The notes below the pieces were generated by a model. It was given only the letters and a program-made list of their open reading frames with translations. It did no database searches and was not told the DNA's origin. A DNA stretch of 64,000 nt from Achromobacter spanius. Its GTDB lineage: Bacteria; Pseudomonadota; Gammaproteobacteria; Burkholderiales; Burkholderiaceae_B. Position 1 is the stretch's first letter. Each line of letters opens with the position of its first letter. The position numbers and the translations under genes are program-made. The stretch lies in assembly GCF_002812705.1 (NCBI RefSeq), contig NZ_CP025030.1, forward strand, positions 2,046,001 to 2,110,000, in the 5' to 3' direction. Shown one piece after another: positions 26,501 through 34,501 of the stretch.

Positions 26501-26755
26501 GTTGGCCTGCGACTGCATGTACAGCATGTCTTCGACGCCGTTGATGGATTCTTCCAGCGGCGACGCAACGGTCTCGGCGATGACCTTGGGGTTGGCGCCC
26601 GGGTACTGCGCGCGCACCACCACCGACGGCGGCACGACTTCCGGGTATTCGGAAATGGGCAGTTGGAACATGGCCAAGAGGCCCGCCAACAGCACCAGGA
26701 TGGACAGCACACCGGCGAAGATCGGCCGGTCGATGAAGAACTTTGAGATATTCAT
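23540..26755 (-). CDS. mexF: RND multidrug efflux inner-membrane transporter (MexF/AxyF-like)
   Basis: This 1071-residue HAE1-family proton antiporter has 12 membrane segments and two large periplasmic loops. It begins NISKFFIDRPIFAGVLSILV. TM4 carries the proton-relay pair in GIVVDDAIVVVENVER, and the periplasmic loops contain YPGANPKVIAETVASPLEE and VNGFTNSSSAGIVFV-type segments close to MexF. It exports drugs such as fluoroquinolones and chloramphenicol in homologs. The substrate range here is inferred. The tail after residue 1045 is rich in His, Pro and Ala and probably disordered. It is the middle gene of a three-gene operon, 26 bp after the adaptor stop. Confidence 0.92.
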   Translation of the reverse strand: MNISKFFIDRPIFAGVLSILVLLAGLLAMFQLPISEYPEVVPPSVVVRAQYPGANPKVIAETVASPLEESINGVEDMLYMQSQANSDGNLTLTVNFKLGVDPDKAQQLVQNRVSQALPRLPPDVQRLGVTTAKSSPTLTLVVHLISPNDRYDITYLRNYAILNIKDRLARITGVGEVTVWGSGNYSMRIWLDPQKVAQRGMTASEVVAAIREQNVQVAAGVIGASPTQGDVPLQLNVNARGRLQTEEEFRGIILKTSPDGAVTYLSDVARVELDAQEYGLRSLLDNKQAVGMGIMQSPGANALDVSSQVRAAMAELAQDFPPGVEYRIEYDPTQFVRSSIEAVVHTLLEAIALVVLVVILFLQTWRASIIPLLAVPVSIVGTFALLLVFGYSINALSLFGMVLAIGIVVDDAIVVVENVERNIAAGLSPRDATYRAMREVSGPIIAIALTLCAVFVPLAFMTGLTGQFYKQFAMTIAISTVISAFNSLTLSPALSALLLKSHHDKPDWLTRGMNRVFGRFFNWFNNMFGRASESYGTGVSNVIRRKAGAMGVYAVLVAATIGVSYLVPGGFVPAQDKQYLIGFTQLPNGASLDRTEAVIRRMSDIALKEPGVQSAIAFPGLSINGFTNSSSAGIVFVTLKPFGERKSAELSGDAIAASLNQKFAAIQDSFIAVFPPPPVMGLGTLGGFKLQLEDRAALGYAELDKAKQAFLAKARETPELGPAFSSYEINVPQLDVDLDRVKAKQLGVPVTEVFDTMQIYLGSMYVNDFNRFGRVFQVRAQADAQFRAHADDILQLKTRNAAGDMVPLSSLVTVNQTFGPEMVVRYNGYTAADINGGPAPGYSSDQAQAAAERVAAETLPRGVKFEWTDLTYQQILAGNAGLWVFPISVLLVFLVLAALYESLTLPLAVILIVPMSILAALTGVYLTGNDNNIFTQIGLMVLVGLSAKNAILIVEFARELEMSGRTPLEAAIEASRLRLRPILMTSIAFIMGVVPLVLSSGAGSEMRHAMGVAVFFGMLGVTLFGLFLTPVFYVLLRSLGGKPLHSAAPHEAPECAPHIDTNAPPATQPHA

Positions 26756-26781
26756 GAACGTTCTCTGAAGACGCGCGGGCC

Positions 26782-27978
26782 TTACTGGACTTGGGCCGCG
26801 GCGGTCTGCACCGGCGCGCGCTTGGCGGCGACCATGGGCACGACAGTGGGGGTCACGGCGTCGCCGGGACGGATGCGTTGCAGGCCGTTGACGACAATGC
26901 GGTCACCGACGGCAAGGCCGGAATCCACCACGCGCAGGCCTTCCTGGTTGGCGCCCAGCTTCACCTGGCGGTAGACGGCGTGGTTCTTGTCGTCCAGCAC
27001 CAGCACGTAGCGCTTATCCTGGTCGGTGCCGATGGCTTTTTCATCGATCAGCACGGCGGAACGGGGCTCGCTGCCGCCCAGGCGCACGCGGGCATACAAA
27101 CCAGGCAAGAGCGAGCCGTCGGCGTTGTCGAACTCGGCGCGCACGCGGATCGTGCCCGAGGTGGCATCCAGGCGGTTGTCCACCGACTGCACCACGCCCG
27201 TGCGCGAATAGCCTTCTTCGTTCGCCAGGCCCAGCTCAACCGGCACCGAGCCGGCCTTGCCATTGCGGGCGGGGTTGACGTACTTCAGGAAGGTTTGTTC
27301 GTCCACGTCGAACGATGCGTACATCTTCGACACCGACACCAAGGTGGTCAGCGGCACCGAACCGGCGCCGGCGGCCACCACGTTGCCCTCGGTGACTTCG
27401 GCGCGCGACACGCGGCCGTCAACCGGCGCTTCGATGCTGGTGTAGCCCAGGTTCAGCTTGGCGTAGTCCAGCGCGGCCTGCGCGCCTTGCAGGTTGGCGG
27501 CGGCTTCGCGCGAGGCGTTCTGCTTTTCCTCGAAATCGCGGCGGGCGATGGCGTTGTCTTTCAAGAGGCGCTGGCCGCGCGCAAGATCGGCGGCGGTGTA
27601 GGACGCGCGGGCGCGGGCGGCAGTCAGGGCGGCGGCGGCGCGGTCCACCTCGGCCTTGTACGGACGCGGGTCGATGGTGAAGAGCACGTCACCCTTCTTG
27701 ACGATGCTGCCGTCCTGGAAATGCACTTTGGTCAGGGTGCCGGACACCAGCGGGCGGATGTCGACGCGGTCGATGGCTTCCAGGCGGCCGGAATAGCGCT
27801 GCCAGTCCACGATGGTCTTGTTGATCACTTCAGCCACTTCCACGGGCGGGGCCGCCGGGGCGCCCTGGGCCATGGCGACATTGCCGCCGGCGGGGCCGCG
27901 GGTCAGGGCGTAGCCGCCTCCGGCCGCCAGCACGGCAGCAAAAACAACGAGCAAAGCAATACGATTACGCGAAACCAT
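26782..27978 (-). CDS. mexE: RND efflux periplasmic adaptor protein (MexE/AxyE-like)
   Basis: This 398-residue membrane-fusion protein has an N-terminal signal or anchor (NRIALLVVFAAVLAAGGGYAL), a lipoyl half-motif near 65-95 (VSGTLTKVHFQDGSIVKKGD), a helical hairpin near 100-165, the second lipoyl half at VDGRVSRAEVTEGNVV, then beta-barrel and membrane-proximal domains. It joins the pump to the outer-membrane channel. The start at 27978 (MVSRNRIALL) is chosen because it gives the signal sequence directly. An upstream frame start at 28071 adds 31 unrelated residues. It is the first gene of the operon, divergent from a LysR gene. Confidence 0.9.
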   Translation of the reverse strand: MVSRNRIALLVVFAAVLAAGGGYALTRGPAGGNVAMAQGAPAAPPVEVAEVINKTIVDWQRYSGRLEAIDRVDIRPLVSGTLTKVHFQDGSIVKKGDVLFTIDPRPYKAEVDRAAAALTAARARASYTAADLARGQRLLKDNAIARRDFEEKQNASREAAANLQGAQAALDYAKLNLGYTSIEAPVDGRVSRAEVTEGNVVAAGAGSVPLTTLVSVSKMYASFDVDEQTFLKYVNPARNGKAGSVPVELGLANEEGYSRTGVVQSVDNRLDATSGTIRVRAEFDNADGSLLPGLYARVRLGGSEPRSAVLIDEKAIGTDQDKRYVLVLDDKNHAVYRQVKLGANQEGLRVVDSGLAVGDRIVVNGLQRIRPGDAVTPTVVPMVAAKRAPVQTAAAQVQ

Positions 27979-28363
27979 GATGTTTCCTTGAGTGGTATAG
28001 GTGCGAAAGCGCGCTTGTTTGGGCCTGGGGCGGAGGCGGCCGCGGCGGTCGGGCATGGCAGTCCTGAGCATCCCCGGGGAATTTGCTTATGCTGCAACGC
28101 AGCATTCAACAAGGTCAGGGTCCCGAGGCAGAAAACCAGTTGGCGGCTGGCATCTACAGGGGTGGAAAGCTGAGGATTGACATGCCCTGTGGGGTCGCCG
28201 GGAGGCAAGGGCACTTCAAGATGGTTTGCATTCTGAGTGTTTTGTGGGGCCGGATAAACTCAGTTATTTCGGCAACACTGTTCGACAAGGATGACTAATC
28301 AGCGCCGAAATCGGGTTATGCTCCGTTCACCCCGACTTATCAGCCCAAAAGGACACCGTTGCC
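27979..28363. other. Divergent intergenic region between the efflux operon and its LysR neighbour
   Basis: These 385 bp must hold the promoters of both transcripts. No clear operator palindrome or box pair stands out. The region 28240-28320 is less GC-rich than its surroundings and is the likeliest promoter area. Confidence 0.4.
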
Positions 28364-29446
28364 ATGGACCGTTTTCAGGCTATGCAGGTGTTTGTGCGCG
28401 TCGTGGACGCCAATAGCTTCACGCGGGCGGCCGACAGCCTCTCGCTACCGCGCACCACCGTCACCACCATCATCCAGAACCTCGAACGCCTGCTGGGCGT
28501 GCGCCTGCTCAACCGCACCACGCGCCGTATCGGCCTGACGCCGGACGGCGCGGGCTATTACCAGCATTGCGTGCGCATCCTGGCCGACGTCGAAGAAACC
28601 GAGGCCTGCTTCCAGGAAGCGGCGCTGCGCCTGAAAGGGCGGCTGCGCATCGACGTGCCGACCTGCATCGGGCGGCTGATCCTGATTCCCTCATTGTGTG
28701 ATTTCCACGACAAATACCCCGACGTCGAGCTGGTGCTAGGCCTGGGCGACCGCCCCGTGGATATGGTGCAAGAGGCCGTGGACTGCGTGATCCGCGCGGG
28801 CGACCTGGAAGATTCAAGCCTGGTGGCGCGCCGTATCGGCACCCTGCAGACGGTTACCTGCGCGTCGCCCACCTATGTGGCGCGCCATGGCATGCCGCAA
28901 ACCATCGAATCGCTGCGCGATCATCACGCCGTGCACTACTTCATGAGCCGCACGGGTCGCAACTGCGCCTGGGATTTCAAGGTGGACGGCAAGCACCAGG
29001 AAGTGGACATGAAGGGCACGGTGGCGGTGAATGAAGCCGGCGCCTATCTGGATTGCGGCTTGAAGGGATTCGGCCTGATCCAAGTGGCCCGCTATATGGC
29101 CTTGCCTCACTTGCAATCGGGCGAACTGATCGAGATCCTGCCGCAGTGGAAGCCTAGCTCCACCCCCATTTCGGTGCTGTATCCGCAAAGCCGGCAGTTG
29201 TCGCCCAAGGTGCGCGCCTTTACCGATTGGGTGGCGGAATTGTTCGCCGGATGCCCGCTGCTTAGCGGCCGGGATGAAACCGACCCGGCGGCAGCCAGTT
29301 GCGGCGTTTACCAGCGTCAACTGGGCATGCCCAGCGCCATGACGATGGGTGCGCCCGCGGCTCAGCCCCGGGCCGAACCTGTTTTGGCCCAAACCCCGCC
29401 GCGCCGTCGCAGCCCGCGTGAAGAGGCGGCCGAGTACGCGCTGTAA
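28364..29446 (+). CDS. LysR-family regulator (CrgA/AaeR-like), candidate efflux regulator
   Basis: This 360-residue protein begins MDRFQAMQVFVRVVDANSFTRAADSLSLPRTTVTTIIQNLE, the HTH of the CrgA-like LysR branch, and has an effector domain from about 90 to 300. It is longer than the usual 300 residues. The C-terminal 55 residues are rich in Ala, Pro and Arg and probably disordered. It is divergent from the RND operon and may control it, but it does not look like MexT, the known MexEF-OprN activator. Regulation of the pump by this protein is inferred from position only. Confidence 0.82.
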   Translation: MDRFQAMQVFVRVVDANSFTRAADSLSLPRTTVTTIIQNLERLLGVRLLNRTTRRIGLTPDGAGYYQHCVRILADVEETEACFQEAALRLKGRLRIDVPTCIGRLILIPSLCDFHDKYPDVELVLGLGDRPVDMVQEAVDCVIRAGDLEDSSLVARRIGTLQTVTCASPTYVARHGMPQTIESLRDHHAVHYFMSRTGRNCAWDFKVDGKHQEVDMKGTVAVNEAGAYLDCGLKGFGLIQVARYMALPHLQSGELIEILPQWKPSSTPISVLYPQSRQLSPKVRAFTDWVAELFAGCPLLSGRDETDPAAASCGVYQRQLGMPSAMTMGAPAAQPRAEPVLAQTPPRRRSPREEAAEYAL

Positions 29447-29598
29447 GCTCCCTGGCGTGGTGCGTCCGATGGCGCGCCACGCAGCCAGACCACGGGAAAC
29501 CCCGTAGTAAATACAGGGATCGTGTCCCTCGTATTTTTTGAAACGTCTGTATAGTCCGACAGTCAAAGCCTACAACGCCCTTACTGTCGATCCGCTCT

Positions 29599-30714
29599 AT
29601 GCAGCCTGTACTTCCCGCTTACCTGATCGCCCGTTGGCTGCTGCTGCTTGTGCTGTTGGCTGGGGTGTACTTCCTTAGCGGCTTCCTCGTCCCCGCCCTG
29701 GCGGCAATGATTATCGGCCTGGCCAGTTGGCCTTTGTACCGGCGCCTGGTCGTGCGCTGTGGCGGCCGCACGGCGATAGCGGCTACCTTGGCCTTGCTGA
29801 TGGTCATCGTGGTGCTGATCGTGCCGATGTCATTCGCGCTGTCCTACGCCATCAAGGAAGCCAGCACCTTCTTCGCCTGGGCCATCGCGGCCAACCGCCA
29901 CGGGGTGGCGGTGCCCAACTGGATCTCGTCCTTGCCGGTCTTTGGCGAACGCCTGGGGCAGTACTGGGAATCCTATATTGGTCAGCCGCATGCGCTGGGC
30001 GAACTGGTCGAGGCGGTCAGCGGCGAGCACCTGGGCAACATCTACCGCATGGTGCTGGCGGCCACGGGCAACGTGTTCCAGCTTCTGCTGACCGTATTGT
30101 TCATGCTGATTACGCTGTTCTTCGTCTACAAGGACGGCGTGCGCATGGTGGCGCAGTTGGACGTTCTGGGCGAACGCATCCTGCCGGCCCGCTGGCAGCG
30201 TTTTTCGCGCGTGGTGCCGGCCACCATCAATTCCACCGTCACCGGAATGGGCCTGATCGCCTTGGGCGAAGGCCTGGTGCTGGGCATTGCGTACTGGGTG
30301 GCGGGCGTGCCGTCGCCGGTGCTGCTGGGCGTGGTCACCGGCTTCATGGCCCTGATACCGGGCGGCGCACCGCTGTCGTTCACGCTGGTGTCGTTGTATC
30401 TGGTGGGCTCCGGGCACCTGGTTGCGGGCATCGCGCTGATGGTGTGGGGCAGTGTCGAACTGTTCATCGTCGATAAAACGCTGCGCCCGCGCCTGGTGGG
30501 CGGCCCGGTCAAACTGCCGTTCCTGCCGACCTTCTTCGGGCTGGTGGGCGGCGTGAAGACGATGGGTATCGTCGGCTTGTTCGTGGGCCCGGTGTTGATG
30601 GCGCTGCTGGTGGCCGTGTGGCGTGAATGGGTCCACCACGAGGTCCAGGAACTGGACGCCGGGCGATCCCAACGGCCCTTGCCGCCCCAGGTTGAAAAAA
30701 CCCCGTCCGCCTGA
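29599..30714 (+). CDS. AI-2E family (PerM/YdiK-like) membrane permease
   Basis: This 371-residue inner-membrane protein has about eight hydrophobic segments. There is a pair near 10-45, one near 65-85, a periplasmic region with WISSLPVFGERLGQYWESY near 105-125, and a C-terminal cluster from about 150 to 345. The conserved ALIPGGAPLSF-type segment (near 250) marks the AI-2E exporter superfamily (TqsA, PerM, YdiK). Substrates are varied and often unknown, so autoinducer export should not be assumed. No operon partner is evident. The next gene begins 117 bp downstream. Confidence 0.85.
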   Translation: MQPVLPAYLIARWLLLLVLLAGVYFLSGFLVPALAAMIIGLASWPLYRRLVVRCGGRTAIAATLALLMVIVVLIVPMSFALSYAIKEASTFFAWAIAANRHGVAVPNWISSLPVFGERLGQYWESYIGQPHALGELVEAVSGEHLGNIYRMVLAATGNVFQLLLTVLFMLITLFFVYKDGVRMVAQLDVLGERILPARWQRFSRVVPATINSTVTGMGLIALGEGLVLGIAYWVAGVPSPVLLGVVTGFMALIPGGAPLSFTLVSLYLVGSGHLVAGIALMVWGSVELFIVDKTLRPRLVGGPVKLPFLPTFFGLVGGVKTMGIVGLFVGPVLMALLVAVWREWVHHEVQELDAGRSQRPLPPQVEKTPSA

Positions 30715-30831
30715 CGCGCGGCCCCGGGCGCTTTGGTAATCTAGCCATCCCCGCGTATACCGGCGCCTGACCGGTACGCGCCTGCCCAGCACGCAGACGC
30801 TTCGCAACCGCCGCGGGGTGTGAGGATCGAG

Positions 30832-31614
30832 ATGTCCGGGTTTCTGCATGATGATCAGATAGCCGTCCTGCGCAAGCAGGGCTTTGTGGTGGCCCGCCAG
30901 TTCGCGGACCCCAGCCAGGTGGCCGCGCTGCGCGCCTTGGCCCAGCGCCACTTGGCGGAGCATGTAGCGCCCATCGAATACGAAGCCGACCTGCAATACC
31001 CCGGCGCGCCGCCATCACGCGGGGCCGAAGGCGGGTTGACGGTGCGACGGCTGTTGAACGCCTATGCGCGCGACCCCTTGTTCGCGCAATGGGCAACGGA
31101 CCCGCGCATTGGACAGTGGCTGGCGCGTTACTTTGACGAACCGCCCGTGCTGTCCACGGTCCACCACAACTGCGTGATGACCAAGCACCCCGCCTACGGC
31201 AGCCTGACGGGGTGGCATCAAGACATCCGATATTGGTCTTTTACGGATACCGACCTGGTTTCCTGTTGGCTGGCCCTGGGGCCTGAAACGCGCAACAACG
31301 GCGGTTTGTCTTTCATCCCGGGTTCGCATGCGGCGGCCTTTGCGCCCGATCAGTTCGACGAGAAGAAGTTCTTTCGCGAAGACGCGCCGCAAAACGCCGA
31401 CTGGATTGCGCGCGCCGTGTGCCCCGAGCTTCAGGCCGGCGACGTGGTGTTCTTCCACTGCCGCACCTTGCACGCGGCGCAGGGCAACCGTAGCGATCAG
31501 GTGAAGTTGTCGGTGGTGCATACGTATCACCCCGCGTCGTGCCACCCGGTGGCGGGCACCCGTTCGGCGTCGCAGCCCGGGGTGCCGCTGGTGGCGCCCG
31601 CCGAAAGTGATTGA
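30832..31614 (+). CDS. Phytanoyl-CoA dioxygenase (PhyH) family protein
   Basis: This 260-residue Fe(II)/2-oxoglutarate oxygenase of the PhyH family has predicted iron ligands His129 and Asp131 in GWHQDIRYW and His214 in RTLHAAQGNR. Arg220 is the likely 2-oxoglutarate partner. The double-stranded beta-helix is otherwise complete, including NNGGLSFIPGSH. PhyH enzymes hydroxylate diverse small molecules, and the substrate is unknown here. The start at 30832 follows GAGG at 30822, while an in-frame GTG at 30820 overlaps that site. An IclR regulator follows after 120 bp and may control it. Confidence 0.82.
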   Translation: MSGFLHDDQIAVLRKQGFVVARQFADPSQVAALRALAQRHLAEHVAPIEYEADLQYPGAPPSRGAEGGLTVRRLLNAYARDPLFAQWATDPRIGQWLARYFDEPPVLSTVHHNCVMTKHPAYGSLTGWHQDIRYWSFTDTDLVSCWLALGPETRNNGGLSFIPGSHAAAFAPDQFDEKKFFREDAPQNADWIARAVCPELQAGDVVFFHCRTLHAAQGNRSDQVKLSVVHTYHPASCHPVAGTRSASQPGVPLVAPAESD

Positions 31615-31627
31615 TATCTGCTATTAG

Positions 31628-31644
31628 TAATTGAACTACAATTA
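31628..31644. promoter_or_regulatory. Candidate operator TAATTG-N5-CAATTA
   Basis: A perfect 6-bp inverted repeat, TAATTG at 31628-31633 and CAATTA at 31639-31644, sits in an AT-rich stretch between the PhyH stop and the IclR coding region. Its position suggests IclR autoregulation, but it is not a known IclR consensus. Confidence 0.4.
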
Positions 31645-31734
31645 AATCAAGCGCAATACGCGATGCCGGGCCGGCAAATCCCGCATCGCGTTGATGTTTG
31701 CGTGGCCTCCCTAGAACTCAATAGGCTGTTCCCC

Positions 31735-32562
31735 GTGCGCAAAAAAAACATCGACGACACGCAAGAACCGCAGGCGCCCACCGCAACCCGGTCGTCGCTG
31801 TTTGTCGGCTCCACTGAAAAAGCATTTCAGGTCCTGCACGCCTTCGACGGTTCCAAACGGCACATGACCCTGGCCGACATCGCGCGTGAGTCGGGCCTGG
31901 ACCGCAGCGCCACGCAGCGCCTGGTCTACACGCTGGAAACGCTGGGCTACCTGCGCCGCATTCCCGATACGCGCAACTATGGGCTGACGCCGAAGGTGCT
32001 GCAGTTTTCGTACAACTATGTGCGTGCGAACGAGCTGATCGACAAGGCATCGCCTTATCTGCTGGACATCAGCCGCACCTTGGGTGAAACGACGAACCTG
32101 CAAGAGCTGGACGGCCACGAGATCGTCTTCGTCGCGCGGTTTCCCGGCCATCATCTGGTGAACGTGGACATCGCCGTCGGCAGCCGCCTGCCGGCGTTTT
32201 TCACGGCGTCGGGCACGGCAATTCTGTCACGGCTGTCGGATGAACATCGCCGCGAGATTCTGGCGCAGACAAGGCTGGAAGCGATTACGCCGTACACCGA
32301 AGTGAACCCCGAGAAGTTGCTGGACCGCGTGCAGCGCGTGGCCGAAAAGGGCTACGCGATCATCGTGAACGAGACGGTGTTGGGCGATATTTCAGTGGCG
32401 GCGCCCGTGACGGACCATCGCGGGTTCGCGGTGGCCGCCATCAATATTTCGGTGCCGACGACACGTTGGACGGTGGCCCGGGTCGAAGCCGAATTGGCCC
32501 CCCACGTGCAGGTGGCGGCCACGTCGATTTCGAAGTCGAAGTTCGCGGGGTATTCGAGGTAG
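31735..32562 (+). CDS. IclR-family transcriptional regulator
   Basis: This 275-residue protein has a winged HTH (TEKAFQVLHAFDGSKRHMTLADIARESGLDRSATQRLVYTLETLGYL) and a C-terminal IclR effector domain (GETTNLQELDGHEIVFVARF, then TASGTAILSRL, and YAIIVNETVLGDISVAAPV). The start is uncertain. A GTG at 31735 (VRKKNIDD) gives a normal N-terminal length, and an ATG at 31663 would add 24 residues. It follows the PhyH gene in the same direction. The catabolic cluster beyond the IS element is convergent and ends facing it. Its target is not known. The TAG stop is 13 bp from a GATGGGT element. Confidence 0.83.
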   Translation: MRKKNIDDTQEPQAPTATRSSLFVGSTEKAFQVLHAFDGSKRHMTLADIARESGLDRSATQRLVYTLETLGYLRRIPDTRNYGLTPKVLQFSYNYVRANELIDKASPYLLDISRTLGETTNLQELDGHEIVFVARFPGHHLVNVDIAVGSRLPAFFTASGTAILSRLSDEHRREILAQTRLEAITPYTEVNPEKLLDRVQRVAEKGYAIIVNETVLGDISVAAPVTDHRGFAVAAINISVPTTRWTVARVEAELAPHVQVAATSISKSKFAGYSR

Positions 32563-32575
32563 GGGATGCTGCTGT

Positions 32576-32601
32576 GATGGGTTCCGTGCGCTAGGCGCCG
32601 G
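32576..32601 (-). repeat. GATGGGT element, copy 9, left half (split by IS)
   Basis: It opens GATGGGTTCCGTGCGC and ends at the 8-bp target duplicate GGCGCCGG (32594-32601). The rest of the element continues on the far side of the insertion at 33980-34018, giving a reconstructed length of 65 bp. Confidence 0.85.
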
Positions 32602-33971
32602 GGGCCTGTCCGTATTTTTGTGGGCGAGGCGTTTTAAAAGTTGTTATCCCCGCACCGCAGTAAACCGTTCACCGAACAGGATAGCAAACTGGTTCATGGC
32701 GGCTTTCCAGTCGAAGGTCGCCCTGACGGACTTGGCCAGCACATTGCGTAGCGCCAGCCATAGGAGCTTGATGGCGGCCTCATCGTTGGGGAAGTGCCCC
32801 CGCGTCTTGATGATCTTGCGCAACTGCATGTTCAAACTTTCAATGGCGTTTGTGGTGTAAATCACGCGTCTGATGTCTGGCGGAAAGACGAAGAACGGCG
32901 TGACGTTCTCCCAGGCCCGCTGCCAGGCCTGGACGATCGTTGGGTACTTGATCCCCCAGGGTCCATCGGCGAACGTTTGCAGCGCCTGCTCGGCCGCTTG
33001 TTCGCTGGCGGCAGCGTAGATCGGACGCAGGGCAGCGGCCACTGCCTTGCGGTCTTTCCATCCCGCGTAATCCAGGCTGTTGCGGATCAGATGCACGATG
33101 CAGGTCTGTACCGTCGTGCGCGGGAAGGCTGCGCCAATAGCATCGGCCAGGCCCTTCAGGCCGTCGACGACCGCGATCAGGATGTCCTGGCAGCCACGGG
33201 TCTTCAGGTCATTGAAGACCTTGAGCCAGAACTTGGCCCCTTCGGTCTGCTCAACCCATAGGCCCAGCACGTCGCGCTGGCCGTCGGCCTGCACGCCCAG
33301 CGCCAGATACACCGCCTTGTTGCTGACCCCGCCGTCGTCACGGATCTTGACCCGCAACGCATCGAAGAACACCACCGGGTACATCGCCTCCAGTGGCCGG
33401 TTCTGCCAGGCGATGGTTTCGGTCATGACCTCGTCGGTGACCGAGCTGATGAAGTCAGGCGAGACCTCGGTGCCGTAGCTCTCGGCCAGGAACGCCTGGA
33501 TCTCGCGCACGCTCATGCCCCGGGCGTACATGGCAATGATCCGGTCATCGAACCCGGTGAAGCGCCGCTCGTGCTTGGGGATCAGGATCGGCGCGAAGGA
33601 GCCGTCCCGGTCGCGCGGCAGTTCCACGCGCACCGGGCCATGCTCGGTCAGCACCGTCTTGCCACTGGCGCCGTTGCGCTCGTTGGCCTGGCCTTCGGGC
33701 TTGTCCTCGCCTGGCCGATATCCCAGATGCAAATTCATCTCTGCGGCCATCGTCCGCTCGATCACGGCCTTCTGGAACGACAGGAACAGGTCTTGAACCT
33801 CGCTGGGCGTCATCGGTCCCTTGACCAGATGATCCAGCAACTCGGCCGGCACTTCAGGCAGCGGCCCGCGGGCCGCTGCCTGAGCAGCTGCTGTGCGTCT
33901 CTTCTTCATCGGCATATCCATGGTCTTTGGTCCTCATGATATGCCTCGCACACAAAATCACGGATAGGTCC
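32602..33971 (-). mobile_element. IS256-family insertion sequence, complete, 1370 bp
   Basis: Terminal inverted repeats of 29 bp match at 24 positions. The left end begins GGGCCTGTCCG (32602) and the right end, read inward, begins GGACCTATCCG (33971). The flanks show an 8-bp direct duplication GGCGCCGG (32594-32601 and 33972-33979), the usual IS256-family target length. One intact transposase gene lies inside. It is inserted in the centre of a GATGGGT element. The intact ends, frame and duplication point to a recent, probably still active insertion. Confidence 0.92.
32644..33921 (-). CDS. IS256-family (Mutator-like) DDE transposase
   Basis: This 425-residue transposase has DDE residues Asp187 in VVFFDALRVKIRD, Asp253 in VVDGLKGL and Glu361 in TTNAIESLN. 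The C-x2-H motif CIVH (274-277) is typical of Mutator-like transposases. It opens with a basic and Ala-rich segment (MDMPMKKRRTAAAQAAA). The frame is complete, with no frameshift or internal stop, so it should be functional. It catalyses cut-and-paste or copy-out insertion of its own element, and nothing else is encoded in the IS. Confidence 0.95.
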   Translation of the reverse strand: MDMPMKKRRTAAAQAAARGPLPEVPAELLDHLVKGPMTPSEVQDLFLSFQKAVIERTMAAEMNLHLGYRPGEDKPEGQANERNGASGKTVLTEHGPVRVELPRDRDGSFAPILIPKHERRFTGFDDRIIAMYARGMSVREIQAFLAESYGTEVSPDFISSVTDEVMTETIAWQNRPLEAMYPVVFFDALRVKIRDDGGVSNKAVYLALGVQADGQRDVLGLWVEQTEGAKFWLKVFNDLKTRGCQDILIAVVDGLKGLADAIGAAFPRTTVQTCIVHLIRNSLDYAGWKDRKAVAAALRPIYAAASEQAAEQALQTFADGPWGIKYPTIVQAWQRAWENVTPFFVFPPDIRRVIYTTNAIESLNMQLRKIIKTRGHFPNDEAAIKLLWLALRNVLAKSVRATFDWKAAMNQFAILFGERFTAVRG

Positions 33972-34018
33972 GGCGCCGGCGTTCTTCTGCACGCCCACGC
34001 GCACTTCACCCATCCTAC
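33972..34018 (-). repeat. GATGGGT element, copy 9, right half (with target duplicate)
   Basis: The second copy of GGCGCCGG (33972-33979) is followed by CGTTCTTCTGCACG and CACCCATCCTAC ending at 34018. Joined with the left half it matches the inverted form of the neighbouring array units. Confidence 0.85.
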
Positions 34019-34042
34019 GATGTGACGTGCAACCGCCCCATC

Positions 34043-34486
34043 GTAGGATGGGTGAAGCGCGGCAAAATCACCGCAAGAACGCCGACACCCACCGCGTGCA
34101 TGGACCGGGGACATACAACCGCGCGTAACCCATCACACAGCGCACACCGAAGCCACCGTAGGATGGGTGAAGCGCGGAAAAATCACCGCAAGAACGCCAA
34201 CGCCCATCGCGCGTAACCCATCGGCCGGCGCATGCCGAAGCCACCGTAGGATGGGTGAAGCGCGGCAAAATCACCGCAAGAACGCCAACGCCCATCGCGC
34301 GTAACCCATCGTGCAACGCGAGACGAAGCCCCCGTAGAATGGGTGAAGCGCGGCAAGGTCACCGAAAGAACGACAACGTCCATCGCGCGTAACCCATCAT
34401 GCAACGCAAGCCGAACCCACCGTAGGATGGGTGAAGCGCGGCACGGTCGCCGCAAGAACGACAACGTCCATCGCGCGTAACCCATC
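34043..34486 (+). repeat. Tandem array of five GATGGGT elements
   Basis: GTAG ends occur at 34043, 34158, 34246, 34334 and 34422. The last four have an exact 88-bp period; the first gap is 115 bp. Each unit has a roughly 65-bp element (GTAGGATGGGTGAAGCGCGG, an interior with CCGCAAGAACG, then GCGCGTAACCCATC) and a spacer of about 22 bp. The spacers are related to each other (GCAACGC...CCGAACCCACC types), so this is segmental duplication rather than CRISPR. Copy 4 has GTAGAATGG. The stretch 33972-34501 holds no gene. Confidence 0.88.
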
Positions 34487-34501
34487 ACACAGCCCCTCCG
34501 C

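Noticed and set aside
24134..26746. An 870-codon open frame on the plus strand opposite the RND transporter gene
   Set aside because: It is antisense to a well-supported gene, rich in Arg/His/Gln/Gly, and arises from GC-rich codon bias.
28364..29446. Identification of the efflux-linked LysR as MexT
   Set aside because: Its HTH and start are of the CrgA/AaeR branch, it is divergent rather than co-directional, and it has an unusual tail.
34043..34486. CRISPR-like regular array
   Set aside because: The conserved unit is about 65 bp and itself palindromic, the spacers are related to each other, and no cas genes are near. It is tandem amplification of the dispersed element.
34183..34488. Minus-strand frames with repeated FLRRPCRASPIL-like peptides
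   Set aside because: They are translations of the 88-bp array; the repeat period is not a multiple of three and no start signals exist.
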